This document shows positions 8,017 to 12,247 of a stretch of 12,247 nt of DNA, piece by piece; position 1 is the stretch's first letter, and the number at the start of each line of letters is the position of its first letter. The position numbers were made by a program, and so were the translations under genes. Location of the stretch: the NCBI GenBank assembly GCA_029052085.1, contig JAIDJS010000230.1, positions 1 through 12,247 on the forward strand, in the 5' to 3' direction. The DNA comes from Eubacterium sp. GTDB taxonomy: Bacteria > Bacillota > Clostridia > Oscillospirales > Acutalibacteraceae. The notes beneath the pieces are model-generated. The model ran no database searches and was not told the origin of the DNA. It saw nothing but the letters and a program-made list of their open reading frames with translations.

Positions 8017-9018
8017 ATGAAAAAACTTTTTTCAATTACAATTGCATTCATTATTGTTATTTGTTCGTTTTCGGCCTGTTCGGCTAAAACGGCAAAGGAA
8101 GTAAAGAATAAAGATACATATTTAGAAGAAATACAGCAAATAGGGGTTTTTGATAATAAAAATGAAGAGGCTTTGCCTCAAACAATAATACACAAGCTTA
8201 TTATGGAGCATCTTGAGGCCCCGCTTGCTGAGGGGAAAACAGCTAAAAAGGTAATCTTTTTAGGATATGACGGATACAGAGCGGATGGACTTGAAAATAT
8301 AAAGGATATGGAAGACAGCGCTATAATGTATGTTAAATCTCTTGGCGGCTTGTATCGCACTTTTTCAGGTGGTGTTGATGGCGGAAAGCTTCAGGCAACA
8401 TCAACTGCTCCGAGCTGGATGGCTATGCTGACCGGCGGATGGGCTGATTATAATGGTGTTGATGATAATGGAAAAACGAAAAATGAAGTAAAAACATTCT
8501 TAACAAAGGCTGCTGAAATGGGGTATACCGGTTCGTTTACAACATCATGGAGAGAGCATACAAAGCTTAGCTATTTTCCGGATATAGTAAATTCAATTAC
8601 AAATGGTTTGCCAATAGAATATACGCATCAATTGGATGATGAGGCAACCTATTATCAGGTTCTTAAATATGTTTCTAAGCCCGTTCATCTTCAGAAAACA
8701 GCGGCTGAGGATCCTGACGTGATTTTCTTTACATTTGAGCATACGGATCATGCCGGACACGGAACAGGCTTCGGCAATCAAAATGAAGAATATGTTCAGG
8801 GGTGTAAGGATGCAGACAGTTGGGGATATAACATCATCAAAACCATTGAGGCAAGAGGTACTTATGATACAGAGGATTGGCTTATTATTATTTCAACCGA
8901 CCATGGCGGAACCGGTTTAAATCATGGCGGACAGTCTGTTTTTGAACGTTCAACATGGCTTGCTTGTAATAAAGAGATTGAGATAAGTAACGAAAATCTT
9001 AATTTTGCCAATAAATAA
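8017..9018 (+). CDS. Alkaline-phosphatase-superfamily (nucleotide pyrophosphatase/phosphodiesterase-like) lipoprotein
   Basis: This 333-residue protein has a lipoprotein signal peptide (lipobox FSAC, lipidated C21). The rest matches the alkaline phosphatase superfamily, nearest to the type I phosphodiesterase/NPP group. Metal and catalytic landmarks in order are GYDGYRAD (D85), STAPSWMAMLTG with T130 as the predicted nucleophile, TDHAGHG (D244, H248), STDHGG (D295, H296) and NHGG (H303). A Thr nucleophile rather than a Cys/Ser-x-Pro-x-Arg motif argues against a sulfatase. The domain is compact and lacks the C-terminal extensions of animal NPPs. The start at 8017 follows an AAAAGGGG ribosome binding site at 8001-8008. 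An upstream in-frame ATG at 7969 overlaps the previous gene and would bury the signal peptide. It is the last gene of the operon, directly before a terminator. The substrate is unknown; a phosphodiester-linked glycan or lipid headgroup is a guess from context. Confidence 0.85.
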   Translation: MKKLFSITIAFIIVICSFSACSAKTAKEVKNKDTYLEEIQQIGVFDNKNEEALPQTIIHKLIMEHLEAPLAEGKTAKKVIFLGYDGYRADGLENIKDMEDSAIMYVKSLGGLYRTFSGGVDGGKLQATSTAPSWMAMLTGGWADYNGVDDNGKTKNEVKTFLTKAAEMGYTGSFTTSWREHTKLSYFPDIVNSITNGLPIEYTHQLDDEATYYQVLKYVSKPVHLQKTAAEDPDVIFFTFEHTDHAGHGTGFGNQNEEYVQGCKDADSWGYNIIKTIEARGTYDTEDWLIIISTDHGGTGLNHGGQSVFERSTWLACNKEIEISNENLNFANK

Positions 9019-9023
9019 AAACT

Positions 9024-9054
9024 AAAGCAACGGCATCAAAACCGTTGCTTTTTT
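9024..9054 (+). terminator. Intrinsic terminator of the glycosidase operon
   Basis: Arms AAGCAACGG (9025-9033) and CCGTTGCTT (9042-9050) pair perfectly over 9 bp, extended by one A-T pair, with an 8-base loop. A run of T follows immediately. It starts 6 bases after the stop of the last operon gene. Confidence 0.92.
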
Positions 9055-9075
9055 GTAAACTTTTGTGGGTTTATG

Positions 9076-9103
9076 TTGAATTCTGATTTATTTGGTTTAT
9101 AAT
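9076..9103 (+). promoter_or_regulatory. Predicted sigma-A promoter for the VanY-like gene
   Basis: TTGAAT at 9076-9081 and a consensus TATAAT at 9098-9103 are separated by 16 bases. They sit just after the operon terminator and about 50 bases before the ATG, leaving a short leader with a GAAGGTG ribosome binding site at 9145-9151. This makes the downstream gene a separate transcription unit. Confidence 0.7.
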
Positions 9104-9156
9104 GAAATTAAAGGAAACAATAATTATATATAACTGAATAAATTGAAGGTGTTAAA

Positions 9157-9960
9157 ATGAATAAAAAGAAAGCGATACAAATTACGGCTGTAGTACTATC
9201 TGTTGTTCTTATTGCTGCAATTATAATTTTTATAACAGTCGGGAATGATTCAAAGGAGCCTGAAAGCAGTTCCAATACGGTTTCATCCTCATCAACAAAC
9301 CCTTTAACCTCTGACTCCTCTTCAGCTAAACCATCGGCTGAAAGTACTTCAAAGGAAACTACGGAAAGTACCACAAAAAAGAATCCTGAAAAGCCCTCCT
9401 CAAACGGTGTTGATATTCTTGTTAACGCAAAAAATCCTATTCCTGATGATTGGTCTGTTAATCTTGTTCAGCTGAAAAACGGACATCAGATAGACAAGCG
9501 TGCTTACGACAGTCTGCAGAACATGATAGATGCTGCAAGAGCAAAGGGCTGGAATCCGTTAATCTGTTCTTCTTATAGGACAACCTCTTATCAGCAGCAG
9601 TTGTTTGACAACAGAGTGCAAAGAATGAAAAATCAGGGTATGTCCGAAAAGGAAGCGATCAAGGATACTGAAAAATGGATTGCAATTCCCGGAACAAGTG
9701 AGCATGAAACAGGGCTTGCGGTTGATATTGTTACGGTTGAAAATCAAAACCTTGATAACAGCCAGCTGAATTCGGATTGTCAGAAATGGATGATGGAGCA
9801 TTGCTATGATTATGGCTTTATTCTTCGTTATCCCGAGGATAAGGTAAAGATTACAGGTATAGATTTTGAACCATGGCACTATCGCTATGTAGGCTACGAT
9901 ATTGCGCAGTATATAAAGCAGAACGGTATCTGCCTTGAAGAATATAAAACAAATAGTTGA
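9157..9960 (+). CDS. VanY-like D-alanyl-D-alanine carboxypeptidase (peptidase M15B)
   Basis: This 267-residue, membrane-anchored zinc peptidase is predicted to trim the terminal D-Ala from peptidoglycan stem peptides outside the cell. Residues about 8-28 are a transmembrane signal anchor. A Ser/Thr/Pro/Lys-rich linker (about 31-83) probably spans the wall. The M15B domain follows with SSYRT (138-142), GTSEHETGLAVDI (179-191; zinc ligands H183 and D190) and DFEPWHYRYVG (236-246; catalytic E238, zinc ligand H241). All key residues are present. The family includes both housekeeping carboxypeptidases and the vancomycin-resistance VanY. With no van genes beside it there is no basis for a resistance call. 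It has its own promoter and terminator, so a link to the neighbouring glycosidases is not implied. Confidence 0.92.
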   Translation: MNKKKAIQITAVVLSVVLIAAIIIFITVGNDSKEPESSSNTVSSSSTNPLTSDSSSAKPSAESTSKETTESTTKKNPEKPSSNGVDILVNAKNPIPDDWSVNLVQLKNGHQIDKRAYDSLQNMIDAARAKGWNPLICSSYRTTSYQQQLFDNRVQRMKNQGMSEKEAIKDTEKWIAIPGTSEHETGLAVDIVTVENQNLDNSQLNSDCQKWMMEHCYDYGFILRYPEDKVKITGIDFEPWHYRYVGYDIAQYIKQNGICLEEYKTNS

Positions 9961-9967
9961 TAAATTT

Positions 9968-9998
9968 AAGGACAGCTTCAATTTGTGAAGCTGTCCTT
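9968..9998. terminator. Hairpin terminator between convergent genes
   Basis: A perfect 13-bp stem (AAGGACAGCTTCA at 9968-9980 with TGAAGCTGTCCTT at 9986-9998) closes a 5-base loop. On the plus strand GC then TG and TTTTTT follow. On the minus strand the trailing sequence is A/T-rich but less T-rich. It lies 7 bases after the VanY-like stop and 8 bases beyond the convergent symporter stop, so it probably serves both, more strongly for the plus strand. Confidence 0.85.
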
Positions 9999-10006
9999 GC
10001 TGTTTT

Positions 10007-11476
10007 TTATTCTATAACAATTCCTTTTGCTTTTCTCTGTTCTTCAAGCTCTTTTGTTATCTGCTTTTTCTTTTTTCCTACAAGGTCATAGAAGAAAATC
10101 GGGATAATGCAGATGAGAAGCGAAATACCGGGGATTATGGATACAAGGCTGAACATTCCGGTTCTGATCGTTTCGCTCATTTCAAGCGGATTTGCAGTAA
10201 CATTTGCGCTGATGTTGGCAACATCAAGGTTAACAATCATATACATCAAAACGATAAATGATGTTGATACAGCATTGCCAAGCTTTGCAACAAAGCTTTG
10301 AACGGCACTTCCCATTCCCGTAAGTCTTTTTCCTGTTTTCCATTCCATATAATCAAGGCAGTCTCCTATCATAGCGCAAAGGCAGATGTTAATTGCTCCG
10401 CAGGGAATGCAGGAAAGAACAAGGAATGGCACACATGCCCAGAAATGCTGATATCCGATAAACCAGATTGCCATTGAAGAAACAAAGCCGATCAGGGAGG
10501 TTGCAATGATTATCTGTTTGTAATTGAATTTTTTGAAAAGCAGCGGCATTACCAGCATTGCTCCGAACATGCCAACCGCTGTTGCAACGGCGAAAACGGT
10601 TGAAACAAGGCTGATATTTGATTGAAGTGCCTGCTCCTGTTCGGCAGGAGATAAGCCGGTTAAATCCTTGCCTATGTAAAAGCTGTATCTTGCTACATGA
10701 ACAGCTCCTGCCTGATACATATAGCGGGCTGAGGACAGAATTCCCATAATTGCAGTAAGCATAAGAGGCTTGCAGGTCAGTAAAAGCTTTAATGCTCCTG
10801 TGCTGCCTTTTTCCTTTTTCGGGGGAGCAGGTATATTCACTCGCTCCTTTGATTTGAAATAGACCCTCATAAACAAAATATTGCCCAGAATTGCACTGAT
10901 CAATGCAATGGTCATATACTTTGTTTTTTCAAGCTCTGTTCCCGAAAGATTAAATCTTGGAAGAATAAAGCCAAGCAGCATAAAGATAGCCATTGGAATG
11001 GCTGATCCTATTCCGTTTAAGGTTTTGGCATTGCTTATAATGCTTCCTCTTTCGTCCGGATTAGGAGTCATAACATTCGGCAGACTCCAGAACGGTACAT
11101 CAGATGCTGTATAAATCATTCCCCATGCAACATAAGTTACTGCGGCGTAAACCATAAGCTGCCAGCCCGAAAGATTCGGAGCATAAAACAGCAAAACGGT
11201 TAAAATTGCAATCGGAATAGGTGTAAAAAGAAGATATGGCCGCATTTTTCCGTTTTTGAAATGGCTTCGGTCTACAAAATATCCCATTATCGGGTCATTA
11301 ACAGCATCCCAAACTCTTGCAAAAAGCATTAAAAGCAAAACAAACATAGGTGTAAGCTTTAAAACACTTAAATAAAAGTCAGATATGTATGAACTCATAA
11401 TAGCATAAATCATACCTTGTCCAAGAGCACCGACGGCATATGCCCAATACTCTTTTCCTTTAACATACTTTTCCAT
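10007..11476 (-). CDS. GPH-family (MelB-like) sugar:cation symporter, MFS fold
   Basis: This 489-residue integral membrane protein has about 12 hydrophobic segments, typical of glycoside-pentoside-hexuronide:cation symporters. The family signature ARVWDAVNDPIMGYFVDRS lies at 53-71. D57 and D61 correspond to the cation-site aspartates D55 and D59 of MelB. The charged loop that follows (HFKNGKMRPYLLFTPIP) is also typical. A second cytoplasmic motif, MEWKTGKRLTGMGSA (positions about 375-389), resembles the D-x-E-W-x-TG-x-R motif of this family. It should import small glycosides or sugars with Na+, H+ or Li+. The substrate cannot be read from sequence. It ends beside the operon's region and could take up products of the GH16/GH29/GH89 system, although other transporters may exist outside the window. 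The start ATG has AAGGGG about 7 bases upstream (around 11484-11489, minus strand). Confidence 0.93.
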   Translation of the reverse strand: MEKYVKGKEYWAYAVGALGQGMIYAIMSSYISDFYLSVLKLTPMFVLLLMLFARVWDAVNDPIMGYFVDRSHFKNGKMRPYLLFTPIPIAILTVLLFYAPNLSGWQLMVYAAVTYVAWGMIYTASDVPFWSLPNVMTPNPDERGSIISNAKTLNGIGSAIPMAIFMLLGFILPRFNLSGTELEKTKYMTIALISAILGNILFMRVYFKSKERVNIPAPPKKEKGSTGALKLLLTCKPLMLTAIMGILSSARYMYQAGAVHVARYSFYIGKDLTGLSPAEQEQALQSNISLVSTVFAVATAVGMFGAMLVMPLLFKKFNYKQIIIATSLIGFVSSMAIWFIGYQHFWACVPFLVLSCIPCGAINICLCAMIGDCLDYMEWKTGKRLTGMGSAVQSFVAKLGNAVSTSFIVLMYMIVNLDVANISANVTANPLEMSETIRTGMFSLVSIIPGISLLICIIPIFFYDLVGKKKKQITKELEEQRKAKGIVIE

Positions 11477-11552
11477 AGAATTACCCCTTAAAATTCTGAA
11501 ATGTATTCATCCTTGGCAAACAATAAATAAGATTGAATTGATTTACCCTCTT

Positions 11553-11575
11553 TTACATTATAAAGTATAATGTAA
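11553..11575. promoter_or_regulatory. Perfect palindrome, likely operator
   Basis: TTACATTATA (11553-11562) and TATAATGTAA (11566-11575) are exact reverse complements around AAG. The 23-base site covers the -10 box and part of the spacer of the symporter promoter, where a dimeric repressor would block polymerase. Its right arm also holds a plus-strand TATAAT (11566-11571) with a weak TTTACC 18 bases upstream, so it may overlap a divergent promoter for the oxidoreductase gene. The regulator is not identifiable in the window. Confidence 0.55.
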
Positions 11576-11585
11576 TATTTTTCAA
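11557..11585 (-). promoter_or_regulatory. Predicted sigma-A promoter for the GPH symporter
   Basis: Read on the minus strand, TTGAAA (11585-11580) and TATAAT (11562-11557) are separated by exactly 17 bases, a near-consensus promoter. The -10 box is about 80 bases before the symporter ATG, leaving a leader of roughly 70 bases. No riboswitch fold was recognised in that leader. Confidence 0.75.
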
Positions 11586-11648
11586 TATTTAAATGAATTG
11601 TGTTTAAAATCTGTTATTTTTGCGAATTCTACTTTTGAGGTGGGAGTT

Positions 11649-12247
11649 ATGGAATCCATATGGAGCGAGAGCGTTTCATTAAAAAAGCATAGTGCTTTAA
11701 ATGGCAGTATTGCTGTAAATACAGTTGTTATAGGCGGCGGAATAGCCGGTCTTTTAATTGCTTATAGATTAAAGGAAAAGGGTATAAAGGCGATTGTTGT
11801 TGAGGCTAAAACCATCTGCAGCGGTCAAACGAAGAATACAACGGCTAAAATAACCAGCCAGCACGGAGTAATATACAGTAAAATTTTTTCTTATTACGGA
11901 GAAAAGGCAGCAAAGGAATATGCCCATGAAAATGAAAAGGCAATATCGGATTATGAGAAACTGATTGAGGATAATGATATTTCCTGCGATTTTGAAAAGA
12001 AAAAGGCTGTGCTTTATTCTGTTGACAATGCAGAATTGATTGAAAAAGAAGCAGCGGCTGCTAAAAGAGCAGGCATTGAATGCTGTATTACAAATAAAAC
12101 GGAATTGCCTTTTCCTGTTAAGTCAGCGCTTGTGTTTGAAAATCAGGCCCAATTTAATCCGCTTAAGTTTCTTTCGGAAATTTCAAATTGTCTTGAAATA
12201 TATGAAAACACAAAAGCGATACGCATTAAAAATAATACTGTTATAAC
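11649..12247 (+). CDS. FAD-dependent oxidoreductase, DAO family, 3' end outside the window
   Basis: The frame is open from the ATG at 11649 to the window edge, giving about 199 residues of an incomplete protein. A short lead is followed by a dinucleotide-binding motif VVIGGGIAGLLIAYRLKEKG (residues 26-45, GxGxxG type) and the VVEA strand end that binds the FAD ribose. Next come SGQTKNTTAKITSQHG (61-76) and YAHENEKAISDYEKLI, which resemble the YhfW-type DAO oxidoreductases that often carry a C-terminal Rieske [2Fe-2S] domain. That domain, if present, would be outside the window. Ribosome binding site GAGGTG is at 11637-11642. It is divergent from the symporter across a 172-base gap and may share its regulatory site. 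The substrate is unknown. Confidence 0.85.
   Translation, partial: MESIWSESVSLKKHSALNGSIAVNTVVIGGGIAGLLIAYRLKEKGIKAIVVEAKTICSGQTKNTTAKITSQHGVIYSKIFSYYGEKAAKEYAHENEKAISDYEKLIEDNDISCDFEKKKAVLYSVDNAELIEKEAAAAKRAGIECCITNKTELPFPVKSALVFENQAQFNPLKFLSEISNCLEIYENTKAIRIKNNTVI

Noticed and set aside
8017-9018. Sulfatase as an alternative call for the AP-superfamily protein
   Set aside because: No C/S-x-P-x-R formylglycine motif; the nucleophile region reads STAPSW, as in phosphodiesterases.
9157-9960. Vancomycin-resistance vanY
   Set aside because: No vanRS/HAX-type genes nearby, and the family is widespread as ordinary wall carboxypeptidases.
9559-9981. 140-codon minus-strand open frame opposite the VanY-like gene
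   Set aside because: It lies antisense to conserved M15B motifs and overlaps the terminator hairpin; no family resemblance.
12040-12246. Plus-strand open frame near the right edge
   Set aside because: It is out of frame within the FAD oxidoreductase, whose own frame is open from 11649 to the edge and has clear family motifs.

Overview
The window looks like chromosomal DNA from a low-GC, Gram-positive gut bacterium of the class Clostridia. The evidence is A/T-rich codon use, AAAGGGG/AGGAGA-type ribosome binding sites, lipoprotein and signal-anchor N-termini on the secreted proteins, a VanY-type peptidase, and a GPH-type sugar symporter. I cannot name genus or species from sequence alone. There are no RNA genes, mobile elements or CRISPR arrays. 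The window is almost entirely coding and cut at both ends.

Positions 1-9018 hold six tightly packed plus-strand genes (gaps of 2-28 bases) that read as one operon, ending at a strong intrinsic terminator (9024-9054). In order they are: a 5'-truncated GH123-like (DUF6067) glycosidase; a GH89 alpha-N-acetylglucosaminidase; a GH29 alpha-L-fucosidase; a GH16 endo-glycanase lipoprotein; a membrane-anchored endonuclease/exonuclease/phosphatase-fold (EEP) phosphoesterase; and an alkaline-phosphatase-superfamily phosphodiesterase lipoprotein. GH89 plus GH29 plus GH16 plus a GH123 relative points to host glycans, most plausibly mucin O-glycans or glycolipids carrying alpha-GlcNAc, fucose and HexNAc. 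The GH16 enzyme and both phosphoesterases carry export/anchor signals. GH89 and GH29 have none, so the layout suggests surface cleavage, uptake, and finishing inside the cell. The two outward-facing phosphoesterases of unrelated folds in a glycosidase operon are the least expected part.

Positions 9055-9960 hold an independently expressed VanY-like D-Ala-D-Ala carboxypeptidase with its own promoter, ending at a hairpin (9968-9998) that it shares with a convergent gene. Positions 10007-11476 (minus) encode a GPH/MelB-family sugar:cation symporter, a possible importer for the released sugars. Its promoter (TTGAAA-17-TATAAT) overlaps a perfect 10+3+10 palindrome in the 172-base divergent intergenic region, which is a likely operator. 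From 11649 to the window end runs the start of a divergent FAD-dependent oxidoreductase of the DAO family, cut by the window edge.
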